Below the pieces are notes generated by a model. It saw nothing but the letters and a program-made list of their open reading frames with translations, was not told where the DNA came from and ran no database searches. A stretch of DNA of 64,000 bases from Buxus sempervirens (taxonomy: Eukaryota > Streptophyta > Magnoliopsida > Buxales > Buxaceae): positions 20,547,687 through 20,611,686 of the forward strand of contig OX387184.1 in assembly GCA_947561395.2 (NCBI GenBank), in the 5' to 3' direction. This document shows, in pieces, positions 12,109 to 24,118 of this stretch (positions are counted from its first letter, which is position 1; each line of letters starts with the position of its first letter). The translations under genes were made by a program, and so were the position numbers.

Positions 12109-12927
12109 GGTGATGTTGATGGATTGGCACAGATAAATTGTAACATTTGCGGATTTTATTAAATAAATAAAATAATTCATCTTGGATTTTAGGATATATT
12201 TATTTAGGTGATGAGATGGAAGGCCAAGATTAAGAGTTTTGTTAAAATCTAACGGTGGATGATCCATTACAAAGGTTAGTATCATTCAAAATTTTATATG
12301 GATTGTGATTGGCTGGTTTGTTTGTGTGATGTGGGGTGGTGAAGCATGGAATCATTCATTTAAATAGGATTATTAGGGTGGAGCATGCGGTTGAGACTTG
12401 GTTTGGAGTTGTGTTTGTGCAAGTGCGGCTGGAGAAAAAGGGACGAAGAAGTGAGGAACGAAAGCTGTGCTTGGGGGGTTACTGTTCCATTGCATGTAAG
12501 TAGTGACCCTTCTAGAAATCTACATATGCTTGGTTTCATCGTTAAACAACAATGCTTTTGACTTTCTTGCAATGCATGTTTTTGGACTGATTTTTCATAT
12601 TCTAGAAATGTGTTAAGGATCTAGAGGGTTTGCTTATTGTTTTACCTGTTAAATGCATGACCTTACTATGATTCATGATGGAAATAAGAATGAGAAGAAG
12701 CTGCTGGTATGGTTGTCGGCAGGAAATAATCTGAGTTTTTGTCTTGGAAGAAAGACAACCAACAACGTGTGATGAGATTTCAGATTCAAGAAATTTTGTG
12801 GAATTAGAAAAAGGTGGGTTCGTTAGAATGAAAGAGGGTGTACAAGTGAGCACATTCCAGCTGGAAATGGGACTGTTAATGGGGAGATATAACCAGGGAA
12901 GAAAAATAAGAGAGTTGCAGAAAACGT

Positions 12928-12977
<50 letters not shown>

Positions 12978-14411
12978 AAAACAGAGTTGGTTGCAGGGAA
13001 GAAATAAGAGAGGAATAACTTGATAGGGGCTATGTGGCAATCATGAGAGAATAAAATAAAAGAAGAGAATCGAATGAAGGAGAAAAAGAGGGAATTGGGG
13101 TTGGTTGTTTCCCACGGAAGAGAGAGAAAGAGGAGATGGGTGCATTGTTGAGTCAAAGATTCATGGTTGTTGAATTGTTATTATAATACCAACAAAGAAA
13201 TTGGGTAGAGGACGAAAGGTGTAGAGAGAGACAAGGCAGGAAGCAGTCATGAAAGAAAAACAGAAAAAAAAGGAAGAAAATTAGTTGCAGAAAACGTAAT
13301 AGTTGAAAAGAAAAAAATGAGCTACTGTGTAGTGCAGAGTGTATGTCGATTAGGAATTGGTCTGGTTCTTTGAGATAAAAGAGAGAGAGAGAGAGAGAAA
13401 GCAAGAATAAAATAAAAGAGAAAAAGAAATTGAATGAGGGAGACAAGTATGCCAGGTTGGGGTTGATTTGCTTTCTACGGAAGAGAGGGAAGGAGAGGGG
13501 TCGTTGATGCAGGGTGTTAATTTGTAAATTAGAAATTGGTTTAGGTTGCTTTGCTGTTTCAAAATCTTAAAGTCAAAGGAGATATTTAACTCCACATTCA
13601 CCCTTGTTACTCTTGGAAAATTACGATTGCTGAAAGAGAAAAGCTTACACCTATGTACGCCACTTGCATGATAATTGGGTAAATAACTTTACAGATTGTT
13701 GAACTTATTACAAATTATGTGGAAAAGGTTTATTACAATGGAACTATTTACTTTTTGGTCATATGGCTTTAGTACAATGCATGTTTTTATTGAACAATTG
13801 AATCACCATTGATGTGAGATCCGTGAGTATTAAAAAGGTATTATTATTGGAATATTTGTATACTGTAACGCCCCGGATCCGTGTTCTTCATTAAAGATAT
13901 AACACGTCTCCTGGGGGTTAGTTAAGGGTCTCAATAATGGTGATCGCTGGATAATCACCCACATTTTATATCACATCAGAGTGCACAATTCAGAAATTTC
14001 TATCTAGGCAAGTTATGAAATCATCACATACATCAGATGGGCCCAAGTTTACTATCTTATTACAATTCCTCAAATTCAACTTAACAAGTTTAAGACCGAA
14101 CAACCTGCTGGACTAAGGTCGGTAGTAATAATCCTCCTCCCTATATGTATCAGCCGGATCTACCCCCGTAGGCACCTCACCACGAATATCTGAAAAACAA
14201 AGCAACAACGAGAGAATGAGATACGAATATCTCAGCGAGTGACACATGCATGCAGAAATAGTTAACACAGTTATAAGACATGCTTCGACAAATAACCAAC
14301 GATAAAAACAACATAATTCTGATAACAACTCAAACCAGGTCAATGTTATGCATATGGTTACATTGATTAATTTACATGCCAAGTAAACACTCCACACCTC
14401 CATGTACACAG

Positions 14412-14530
14412 TTCCGGCCTACTCAGGGTTTCAAAAACTCTGAAATGACGGCCTACTCAGGGTATCGTCATCCAATGCCAGCCTACTCCGGGTATCGGCA
14501 CTGACAACCAGGCCTACTCAGGGTATCTGG
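14412..14530 (-). repeat. Hairpin array of LTR C with conserved 15-base loop
   Basis: Four units share the plus-strand loop GCCTACTCAGGGTAT (small variants), flanked by different stems: TTCCG/CAAAA at 14412-14436, ATGACG/CGTCAT at 14445-14471, TGCCA/CGGCA at 14476-14500 and CCAG/CTGG at 14508-14530. The three non-Watson-Crick positions become G-U pairs when read on the LTR sense (minus) strand. Confidence 0.85.
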
Positions 14531-15070
14531 CTGCTCTACACTAGTCGTGGCAACACACGTGGCCATGCAATTACACCAACAAACACATATCATCACATTA
14601 CTAAGCTTAACAAGGATCCATGGGAAGCTAAACCCAAACCGATAAATAACCGTTTAAAAATCTGCATTAGTACACATCACCCGTGGTCCCAACCAGAACA
14701 TCAACTCACACAAGTGTTCCAACCAGAACATCAACTCACACAAGAAATCAAGTAAATAATATTTACAACTTAATTCAAAACTTGCCATCAAAACGGGGTT
14801 TAATAAATCAAATCAAGTACCAAACAGTGCATGCTTCAAGAGGACTAAAATAAAGCCCTAGTATGTAGATATCCCAAACATCCTCGACTTATTTCCCCAC
14901 ATCTACTTCATAAGCCTTTACTAAACCTAGGATCTATCTTCAATGTTCTCACAAGCAAATTTTTATCTCTAATGTCGTAAAATATTTTTTGGGTAAGTGG
15001 TCGAAGACCCTCTAGCATCCAAAACCCCTTGGTTTTACGAAATTATAGGATTCGGCAAGAAAAACAACTG

Positions 15071-15306
15071 GGCGCTCACTTCCCTAAGTGGGCGCCAGGT
15101 AGGCACCAAGTGGGCGGTGACTCATTTCATGAAAATGAGGCTGGCGCTCACTCGTGGACGAGTGGGCGCGAGCCAGGCGCCAGACGGGCGCGAGAAGAGC
15201 ACGAGAAGGGCACTGGAAATTGAGGTAGGCGCGAGCTGAGCGCAGAGTGGGCGTTAGCTCGGCGCCGGGTTACATTTCTGGGCGCTTACTTCCCGAAGTG
15301 GGCGCC
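15071..15306. repeat. GC-rich inverted repeats in LTR C
   Basis: Three strong hairpins: 15071-15096 and 15281-15306 (arms like GGCGCTCACTT) and 15144-15169 (arm GCGCTCACTCGT). Each has one T-G position on the plus strand, which is A-C on the sense strand. Local GC is far above the surroundings. Similar GAGCGCC/GGCGCTC pairs occur in LTRs H and E. Confidence 0.8.
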
Positions 15307-16082
15307 AAGTGGGCGGTGACCCACTGCGACTTTCAGTTCTCTGTTAATCCCAGAACTCCAACTCTGGCTGAATTTTTCCTGCCTGTAACTACTTATCTAG
15401 CCTCCCAACACTCCCAGGATACATTCAAACCTATTTTGGATTTAATCTAACATGATTTCCAATTATCCCCAATTCCACTGTACAAAACCCTCCGTAACTG
15501 TTTTTGCCCAGAAAACACCGAGAATACTTCAATCATAAACAATGCATTCATTCAACCAAATACACGAATAAACCCGAAACCTCAGTTGTAAAACAGTGCC
15601 ACTCACCTGTATGCGCTTAATCCCAGAACAACAGCTTCTTCCAAAATCGGCCGAGCACGACTCCGGCTGCGCGCGAAGATGAAATGGTAGCCGAACAATT
15701 CCTCTGCTCGCGAGAGAGATAACCCGCAGAAATCCGACTCCAATGAACTCCTAGCAGTCCTTCCGAGTCTTGCTCTTCATGGAATAACCCCAATCGCCAT
15801 TACAGCCGCAATCGCCAAATCGCCCAGCCCTCTCCAGCTAACGAGACTAACGAAAATTACTTCCGTAAGTTACGCGTATTCCTACAACCCAAACCCTACT
15901 TTCCCTTTTTGGTATCTTTACCTCGCGAGACAATACGCCGCTTGATAACTTTCCCTTTTTCCTTGATCCTATGCGCGCTCGCCCACTGGAAACCCTACAT
16001 ATTCCGCATCCACTTACGTTAATAAGCAGACACTATACTTTAATAATAATAAAATAATAATATAAATTTTTCCAGAAAAACG

Positions 16083-16130
16083 GCTATATAACGCCTGTAC
16101 ATACGAGTATGGGCTAAGCCCTCAAACCAC
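16083..16130 (-). promoter_or_regulatory. TATA-containing dispersed motif in LTR C
   Basis: On the minus strand the sequence carries GGGCTTAGCCC, then TACAGGCGTTATATAGCC. It lies about 100 bases into the sense LTR, so TTATATAG may be its TATA box. Close copies occur in the CACTA element near 33868, 48708 and 49628. Confidence 0.55.
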
Positions 16131-16402
16131 AAAAATCACCTGATAAACACAGTATATATATATATATATATATATATCAAACTGAATAACTAAATAAATA
16201 AATAAACTCACCAAAAATCAAGGTCTTACATATACTATATTAATAATAATTAAAAATGTGTATCTGTTGCAGTGAACCATATTGATATTGAATTGCAATA
16301 TAATAACACTTTAAATTTATATATTATATATATGTGTGGTGTGTGGGTTACTTGGGAAAGTGGTGGCTTCGGCTTGCATAGGCTTTCATGATGGTTTTCT
16401 CA

Positions 16403-16751
16403 CCCGTGTATCTCGGGATAAACCAGGTTCCTCTCCATATAACTTGGATTGAGGATTTGATTTCCCCATGTATCTTGGGATGAACTCTTGATTTCCTCCA
16501 TGTATCTTGGAGTTAGGTATTATGCAATGATTGGCAATATTGGAATGGATTGGTTATATATCTTGATTTTGGCTGTAGTGTCTAGCAAGCATAGCTATGT
16601 GTGGAACCATGCATTAGCTAAGTAATGAAATGGGCTGGTCTTTGTTTTAGGTTAATCCCGTGTTCCATGTATGCGTACCACCATGTACCTTGGTGAGGCC
16701 TTCCTGTATCTGGTTGTGCTGCAGCGACCCGTACCACCGTGTATCTCGGTG
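16403..16751 (+). repeat. Covarying hairpin array, LTR A
   Basis: Six hairpins with 7-base loops TGTATCT, TATAACT or TGTACCT: CCCG/CGGG at 16403-16417, TCCA/TGGA at 16434-16448, CCCA/TGGG at 16465-16479, CTCCA/TGGAG at 16496-16512, CACCA/TGGTG at 16679-16695 and CACCG/CGGTG at 16735-16751. All stems are fully paired although their sequences differ. Confidence 0.88.
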
Positions 16752-17540
16752 AGGTCTTTCTTTATGTTATCGTTGGAGTCTGATTGGGTTGTACTTGCCA
16801 ACCCACTCCTGTATCGGGTTTGGGTGCTCCGCAATAAGTCGATGTCCGAAACCCAGAGTAGGCCGGCTTCGCACATAAGTTGTGAGGTGGCAAAAATTGG
16901 AATGGGTAGTCGACCTCTCAAAGAAGTCTAATTTCATGAGTCCTGTGAGATAGCAATGTGAATTGTGGACTATATTTGATATGAAAAAGGTTGGTGGATT
17001 TACACAGGATGTTGTTTTTATCTCTGTAACCTCATGAAAGGTTTTGATAAATTATATGACTGCGTTTTCTTGCATGCATGTTACTGCTTACTGGGATTTC
17101 GATCTCATCAAACGTTTTCAAATGTTTTGTTTTCAGACTATCCAGGTGATAACGATCCTGAAGGGGTAGATCATTAAAGGGTAGAGGATCTGGTTGGAGA
17201 CGACTCAGGCGATCCTTACTGTTGATGTAGGGTGTCTTTTTGGACAATGCTTTATTCTATTGACTTGTTGCTTTATGGATTTTTTTTTCTTTTGTTAGTA
17301 AAATGGGTTGGTAGTTGACCTTGTTCCAGACTTTATCGAGGATTTTATCTAGTATTGGGATGTCATGATTCTACATTTTGGTAAAGGTATTAATATTTGA
17401 CTTTGGATTTGCGTACTCTGATGTATTTGATCTTAGTCAGGATTTAGTTGTTGTATATTTTGGCTTACAAGGCTCACGTCTTGGGCTTGGATTTATCTTA
17501 TTAAGAATAAATCTGGGTCCGGGGCGTGACACCTAAAGGA

Positions 17541-17551
17541 GGTATCAGAGC
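17541..17551 (+). other. Primer binding site of element A
   Basis: GGTATCAGAGC, 11 of the 12 bases TGGTATCAGAGC complementary to the 3' end of plant initiator-Met tRNA. It starts nine bases after the LTR end, slightly further than usual. Confidence 0.8.
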
Positions 17552-17685
17552 ATAATTAGGATCCTCAATCCTAGGTAGTTGAAAGCCTTAGGTTGGTTAT
17601 GGGATGTGTGTTCGTTCGATAGAACCTTTAACTTTCATAGATGAGTGATTCCTAACTTGGATTCATCTCTTGTTTTGCAGTTGAA

Positions 17686-18642
17686 ATGGCTAGACGACGC
17701 AATTTGGAGGGTATCTATGCTGAGGCTCCAGCTGCTGAGGCCCCAGATATGGATGAGCAGATGGGGCAGGTTTGGAGAGCCTTGGGATAAGTGTCTACTC
17801 TGTTGAACAGAGAGGCTGAGGAGAGACAGAGACAGAATCAGGATATTGGGGCACAGCAGAGATTCCATAGGCAGGGACAGTCTTCTATCTCTGAGTTAGA
17901 GCAGTTCAGAAAGATGTCTCCACCTAGCTTCCAAGGTTTACCTGATCCTATGGAGGCTGAGAAGTGGGTGATGAGGATAGAGAAAATTTTTACTGCTATG
18001 AGATGCCCAGAGGATAGGAAAGTAGAGTTGGCTACTTTCATGTTGGAGGGGGAAGCCGAGTTTTGGTGGCAAGGAGTCATTAGAGGAATTGGAAATGCGG
18101 GTCAGCTATCTTGGGAACAGTTTAGAGATAAATTTTATGAGAAGTTCTTCTCAGAAGAGGTGAGACTTCAGAAGGAAGGGGAATTTATGACTATTTCTCA
18201 GGGTAGCATGACCGTGACGCAATACGAGGCCAAATTTTCAGAGCTAGCTAGATTTGCTCCCCACATGGTTGAGGATGAGGCCAAGAAGACTCGTCATTTT
18301 CAGAGAGGCCTGAGATCCGACATTCGCAGCAGAGTGTCTGTGTTGCTGTGTACTCAGTTCATGGACTTGTTCCGTAGAGCTACAGTAGTCGAGAGGGAGA
18401 TGGGCTTGAAGAATTTTGAGCCGAGCAGATCAAGGGCCCCAGCTAGACCAATATCTGATCATAAGAGGTTCTATGCAGGAGATAAAAGGCAAAGGACGGG
18501 TTTTGGTGATCCAAGGAGGGGCACTATGGCTAGTGGGAGTTGTACTAGGTGCGGACGATCCCATCTGCCAGGGCCGTGTTTTGCACCTTTTGGGGCATGC
18601 TTTAGATGTGGACAGCATGGCCATAGGATTTCAGACTATCCA
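17686..18642 (+). pseudogene. Element A gag, 5' part
   Basis: Reading starts at ATG 17686 after a short leader; the first residues are Arg-rich. A retrotransposon gag core follows, with the family-typical FWWQG, SWEQFRDKF and QRGL segments (about 17920-18400). Then comes a basic tail and a zinc-knuckle region (18598-18639). An in-frame TAA at 17788-17790 breaks codon 35; it could come from CAA by one transition. The CCHC knuckle has Cys at 18598 and 18607 and His at 18622, but the final Cys position (18637) is TAT, Tyr. Solo LTR H cuts the frame after 18642, and the frame resumes exactly at 21949. Gag would coat and package the RNA. Confidence 0.9.
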
Positions 18643-19769
18643 TGTAACGCCCCGAATCCGGGTCTCTTTTTTTTTCATTTTGACTCGGATCAAGGCATTA
18701 ACTTGTGGTACATTACAGTCAGTTCAAATATAAGGAAATAAAGAACTAAGATTTATCAGAGTGCTAGGAAGCTTAAATCATTTATTAGAAACTGAATCTC
18801 CCTATTACATCAATTAATCAAATGGAAGGCAACTACAAATTAACTAACTCTTAATATCCTACCAAATAATCTATTATGATTCCAATAAAATAAATACAAC
18901 TATATAAAATTATCCTACTCTTTTCATATGGAATTTCTAGACTTCAACCCACTATCTGTCTAACCCGTGGCGTCCTCTCCAAGATGACCTGAAAAGTAGA
19001 ATATGAAGTAGGGGTGAGATACAACTATCTCAGTAGGTAACACTATGCATGAGGAAATAGTTTATACATATAGAAAATAACAGTGGTTTCATGCACGGTA
19101 AAATAGGCGAGTAATTACAGTCAATGAGATAAACGAATAATCACGATAAAACAAACATTTAATCAATGCCCGAATTTAAAAGAAGTTAATCAGGTGTGTT
19201 TCATTTCAATTTAAAGGACAATGTATTATATTTCACATTCCCATGATTTCTGGTTTATTTTCTGTAGTGTCTTCTTAAGAGCAGTTCCACATTTTATTCG
19301 TGATTCCATAATATTCCATTTTAACAGTTCTCCTTAAATCATAGCAATTCTATTCAGTTATGGCATTTCAATATTTCCTTTTTAAATAAACAATCCATCA
19401 TCCTGAGAATCAATCATCATATCAGTAATAAAAGCCAACCTTCAGGTAGTAGCCTATCTCTACCATAGAACGCAAACACGTAGTATCCACACAAGCTCCG
19501 CAGGAGAATGCACATCTCTAAGACTACAGGTACCCCCTGCAGGAGACAGCATAACTCTACCGCAGGATGTGAACACCTAGCATCTACCTCTACCGTAGGA
19601 GATAGCTTCCTCACCTTCCAGTGGTAACTCACACACCCATCCTCCATGTGGGATGCAATCACGCATAATCACATCTCCCCCACATGAGGTATCTCTCCTG
19701 TAGGATGCAATCCATCGGAAATACATCTGCCCCACAGGAGGTAATGAATCTCTCCCGCAGGAGGTAATG

Positions 19770-20178
19770 TCTCCGCCACCAAGCGGGTATCTCCGCCACC
19801 AAGCGGGTTATCTCTGCCACCAAGCAGGTTAGGGTCTCCGCCACCAAGCGGGTTAGGGTCTCCGCCACCAAGCGGGTTATCTCTGCCACCAAGCAGGTTA
19901 GGGTCTCCGCCACCAAGCGGGTTAGGGTCTCCGCCACCAAGCGGGTATCTCTGCCACCAAGCAGGTTAGGGTCTCCGCCACCAAGCGGGTTAGGGTCTCC
20001 GCCACCAAGCGGGTATCTCTGCCACCAAGCAGGTTAGGGTCTCCGCCACCAAGCGGGTTAGGGTCTCCGCCACCAAGCGGGTATCTCTGCCACCAAGCAG
20101 GTTAGGGTCTCCGCCACCAAGCGGGTATCTCTGCCACCAAGCAGGTTAGGGTCTCCGCCACCAAGCGGGTTATTAATA
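19770..20178 (-). repeat. Tandem hairpin array CCGC/GCGG and CTGC/GCAG with CACCAA loop
   Basis: About 18-24 base units (CTCCGCCACCAAGCGGGT and CTCTGCCACCAAGCAGGT types) repeat roughly twenty times. Both stem positions change together between the two unit types while the loop CACCAA stays fixed. The last copy near 20183-20196 has TGGC/GCCA. The array opens minus-strand ORFs of low-complexity protein, which I do not treat as genes. Confidence 0.9.
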
Positions 20179-20838
20179 AAGCTGGCCACCAAGCCATCAC
20201 ACAGATAATTCTCAATTCCATTATTATTTCTAACATATTAGGTTCATGTTCAAAGTCCGGTTCTAAACAGTTCCCCAGTTTATTAATCATAATATTTTGT
20301 TCAGTATATAAAAATATCTTCAGCATGATAACCCAATTTAGTGTTAGGTAGATATTTAATTAAGTAAGAAATTTGATGCATAACACGTACGCTAGAGTGC
20401 GGTTCTAATCATGTATTAATTACATTACTACTCAATTGTTTAACAGTATAGGTGAGTGGTTTTTAAGGTAATACAATTTAATTAAGATTCGGTTATAATA
20501 TACAAAATTTTCAAGTTTGGATGCAGTGGAAGGAATTCACGTACATAGCATGATTTTAATTTGGTTTGTGTTTTTCAAGTTATTAAGGTTTAGTCATGGT
20601 CAAAAAGACAAATAGAAGTATTTAGGTTTTAGTTTAAGTCAAATAAAGTAAAAAGGGAGTTATTACAAATGAGTGTTAGTGACTAAATTTTAATAAAAGT
20701 TATTAATAATTAGGCTTGTAATGATTGCAACCATAAAATTGTGTTTTACAACGACCGCCTAGGATCGCTAGAGTAACGAGTTGGGCGGTCTTCAGCGGTA
20801 GTGCTTTTCGGAAACGCGTGATTTGGTTTAAATAACAC

Positions 20839-20938
20839 GAGCGCCGAGCGACCGTCAGGGCGATCTCGGGCGCTCAAAGTTTTTTAACTAACGCCGAACA
20901 TCGCCTAGGAGCGCTGAGCGCAGGCGAGCTCGGCGCTC
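20839..20938. repeat. GC-rich inverted repeats in LTR H
   Basis: Two hairpins: GAGCGCCGAG at 20839 paired with 20865-20875 (one bulged G), and GAGCGCTGAGC at 20909 paired with 20928-20938 (one T-G). They resemble the GGCGC hairpins in LTR C. Confidence 0.7.
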
Positions 20939-21948
20939 TAACCAAAATGACGAACTGAGTTTCTAAACATCAGATTTTTGTGTTATAATCGCTTTTGAAC
21001 TTCATATAAATTAATATAAATCAATATACACACGTTTACAACATAGGAGATCATGCAATCGAATCGAATAACCTCATAAACACAAAAATCGTTAAAACGA
21101 AGTGCCACCTACCTCCGTCCGCTCACGATCCTTTCTTCTTCCAACCAGAGACTTCCTCTCCTCTTCGCAGGCAAGAGATGTTCCAGGAATGATGAGAAAC
21201 CAGAGATATGCCTCTTCCTCCTTCTCGGTCTCCCTTTCTCTCTCTCGTTCTTCTTCTCTTCCGCCGCAACCCCAAACTTCAATGCACAAGACATCCTACG
21301 AATGCAACTAAAGATGTTAAACCCTATTTTTATTCCTCCCTGATCCCACGCATCTCCCTAGGATCCGGTTCCATACTTACCCATCCATTAGACTTAATAA
21401 GGACCGTTAATCCACTCTTTCCTTGATATCTCACGATCCAACGGTTAGATCTGCGTCAAACTCCAGATCTCATCTATCAGTGTGATCATCTATAATTATA
21501 ATTAATATCCTTCAATAAAATTCTGATCTCCTCGACTTCAGGCTTCAAATCAAACATAATTACCAATATGCCATTATTCCAATTACTAAACTTTAAATAT
21601 CATTGTTAATAGACAATCTAAACCCCAATTAAATCTATTAGTATTTCTCAAGTCTAATAACAAATTTTAATTAATGTATTTAATTATTTACCGATAATTA
21701 ATGTGAATTGACCGAAATACCCTTCTCTCAATATTTTCACATCTACCCATTCAATTTCTCCCGAAATTTCCAAGTTTATTCTCTTTGTCATTATTAGTCC
21801 GTTATACATCCCGAATGAATTATAAGTACCGCAAATCATTCCTTTATATTAAATCCCCAATTTATTTTGATAAATTCATTGACACTCCAAATATTCGTAT
21901 TAAATTTTTATTTATTTATTTAGTGAAAATTCGGGGTTTTACAATCCA

Positions 21949-23074
21949 CACCCCTCTTCGTACCAGCCATTACAGATTAGGCATACCCCACAGGCTGAGG
22001 TGCAGGCCCCTCCTCCCAGATTTCAGAGTGGATTCCAGGGGCAGCGATCTGGGCAGAAATCTGCGTTTGGTAAGAAGCAGATTGGGAGGCCAGGACCAGC
22101 TGGTAGAACAATACAATCAGGATCGGGCCAGAGACAGCAAGCAGCAGCCCCACGACGCCAGCCTACTCAGGGTAGAGTATATGCAGTTATAGCTCGGGAC
22201 GAGCTGGAGACCCCGGAACTTGTTGGAGGTATGGTTTATGTTTGTGGTCGTACTGCTATATGTTTATTTGATTCCGGAGCTTCCCACTCCTTTGTTACTC
22301 CTATGTTTGCTCGTCGTATTGGATTGTCACCTGAATTTATGGATTCTGTGTTATCTGTACATTCCCCCTTGGGTGAGTCAGTTAGTGTTCAGACAGTATA
22401 CCGTGATTGCATGGTTAGATTGGGCCCGTTAAAGTTATCAATTGATTTGATTAGTCTTAAATTTGGGGACTTTGATGTGATTTTGGGAATGGACTGGTTG
22501 GCTAAAAACCATGTAAGCATTGATTGCTTTCAAAAGACCATCACAATTAGTTTGCCTGAGCAACCAGTGTTGTGTTATATTTGTGAAGGGTTGAAAACCC
22601 GTATTAGTTTGGTAGCTTCTCTTGAAGTGGATGAGGATAAGGCAACAGAAGTCAACCTTGTAGACGTTCGTGTGGTTAGGGAATTTGTAAACGTTTTTCC
22701 TGAGGATTTGCCAGGATTGCCGCCTCAAAGGGAGATTGATTTTAGGATTCAGCTCCAACCCGGTACACATCCTATCTCCAAGCAACCATATAGGATGTCT
22801 CGGTCTGAATACCAAGAGTTAAAGAAGCAGATTGATGAACTGCTAGAGAAGGGGTACATTAGACACAGTTCTTCACCTTGGGGTGCACCTGTGTTGTTTG
22901 TCCAGAAGAAGGACGGGTCGATGAGGATGTGCATCGATTATAGGCTGTTGAGTCAGGCCACTGTGAAGAATAAGTACCCACTCCCAAGAATAGATGATCT
23001 GTTTGATCAATTGAGAGGACCAGCATGGTTTTCAAAGATCGATTTGAGATCTGGATACCATCAGTTGAGGGTAG
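21949..23074 (+). pseudogene. Element A gag end, protease and RT N-terminal part
   Basis: Continues the gag frame from 18642. A Gln/Arg-rich gag tail leads to a retropepsin with active-site LFDSGAS (Asp codon 22270-22272) and the conserved GMDWL. The RT start follows, with [11 protein letters not shown], the [13 protein letters not shown] segment and [13 protein letters not shown]. No stop lies within this part. Solo LTR I interrupts immediately after LRV at 23074 and the frame resumes at 26757. Protease would cut the polyprotein and RT copy the RNA; the gene as a whole is dead because of lesions elsewhere. Confidence 0.93.
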
Positions 23075-24118
23075 TGTGCGCGCGTGGGAAACGCGGCACG
23101 GGGTAATTCGGAGTCGCCACCGCCTGATGGGGTGCAGGCGGACACTTGGGTGCCTAAGTTAGTCTATTTAGGGCTTTTGGTCTGCGGCTTGAGATTCCAA
23201 GTTTGGTTCTCGGTTGTGGTCTGGGGAAGTCCGTAAACACCCCAGTCCACCCCGTCGGATGACGGGTCCCGTGGGTTCCCTGGTCTGAGTCAGCTTTATT
23301 TTGGTTTCTCACCCGATTCCTAATCCGGCATGACATTAGGTTAGGTCTGTCGGGACCACCTGAGTGGTGTGGGTCCCTTTATTTGATTTTATCTTGCTTT
23401 AGTTTAGGCAATCTGAGTCGGATTGGGTGGGCCCCGTTGGAAGGCCCATGGTGTCCCTGGTGGGCTTCGGTGAGCCCATGTGCCTCTGGTGGGCCTCTGC
23501 CTAAGCCTAGGAGGCCCTTTGAGCTTGGGTGTAAATGAATTGATTTTACTTAATTTATTCAAGTTGGAGGCTTAGTGATTTTCATACAATGGGCCTGCCT
23601 TGGTTTGCGGGCCCCTGGGTGGGCCTCCATGATGGACGCCAAAGTGTTTTCAATTTATCTTTATTTAAATTTCGCAAGATATTTTGGACATTGGGCCTGG
23701 GGCCCGTAGTCCAATTCCGGGCTTGAAAGCCCGAATCTCATGAAGTTAGGGTTTAAACCCACACTTGGTTTTGGTTAGGGGGCTTTGGCGGGCCCGATAG
23801 GCCCTAGCCCTGGGTCTCGGCCAAACCATGCAGTTCATGCACTCATTTCACATTACAAGGCGCGGGTGGGCCGCATTGGGTTTGGCCCATCCGATTAGAT
23901 CGGTTAATTTCAATTAATCTTGCTTAAGTTGCATGCTTTGGTGTTCATTGGGCTTGGTGGGCCCCGTTGGAAGGCCCACTAGTGTGCCAAGTTGGACCGG
24001 TTGGTCCCAGTCCCATCTTGGGTTTCCGGGTGGCCCGGAAACCCTATTGGTTCAATGGGTTATGGTTCAAATCACTCAAAAATTCGGCTGGGGATCACAA
24101 AAGTACAAAAACACATTT

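Larger units (their letters stand above)
13864..16230 (-). mobile_element. Solo LTR C (Ty3/gypsy), reverse orientation
   Basis: The plus strand begins TGTAACGCCCCGG and ends GGTCTTACA, the reverse of the CGGGGCGTTACA ends of LTRs B and L. Duplications are TATAC at 13859-13863 and 16231-16235. It is 2367 bp and nested in the 5' LTR of element A. The sense strand is minus. It contains a hairpin array (14412-14530), GC-rich inverted repeats (15071-15306) and a GGGCTTAGCCC/TATATAGCC motif (16083-16130) that recurs in the CACTA element. Short ORFs here are not protein-like. Confidence 0.93.
12139..17531 (+). repeat. 5' LTR of element A, interrupted by solo LTR C
   Basis: Starts TGTAACATTTGCGG and ends GGGGCGTGACA. 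Own sequence is 12139-13863 and 16236-17531, about 3.02 kb. It contains (GA)n runs near 12932-12972 and 13381-13400, a possible TATA-like TTTAAATAGG at 12359, and a covarying hairpin array (16403-16751). Its last 246 bases (17286-17531) are identical to the 3' stub at 27586-27831. Confidence 0.88.
18643..21943 (-). mobile_element. Solo LTR H (Ty3/gypsy), nested in gag
   Basis: The plus strand starts TGTAACGCCCCG and ends GGGGTTTTACA; the sense strand is minus. Duplications ATCCA at 18638-18642 and 21944-21948. It is 3301 bp. The sense start TGTAAAACCCCGAATTTT is nearly that of LTR E, so H and E are one family in opposite orientations. It contains a CACCAA-loop tandem array (19770-20178) and GC-rich inverted repeats (20839-20938). 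It carries no coding region. Confidence 0.95.

Noticed and set aside
12602-13156. 184-residue minus-strand ORF
   Set aside because: Opened by a (CT)n run inside the LTR of element A; protein is low complexity with no known domain.
19417-19940. Minus-strand ORFs with repeated ETLTRLVA phrases
   Set aside because: Translation of the LTR H tandem hairpin array, not a repeat protein gene.
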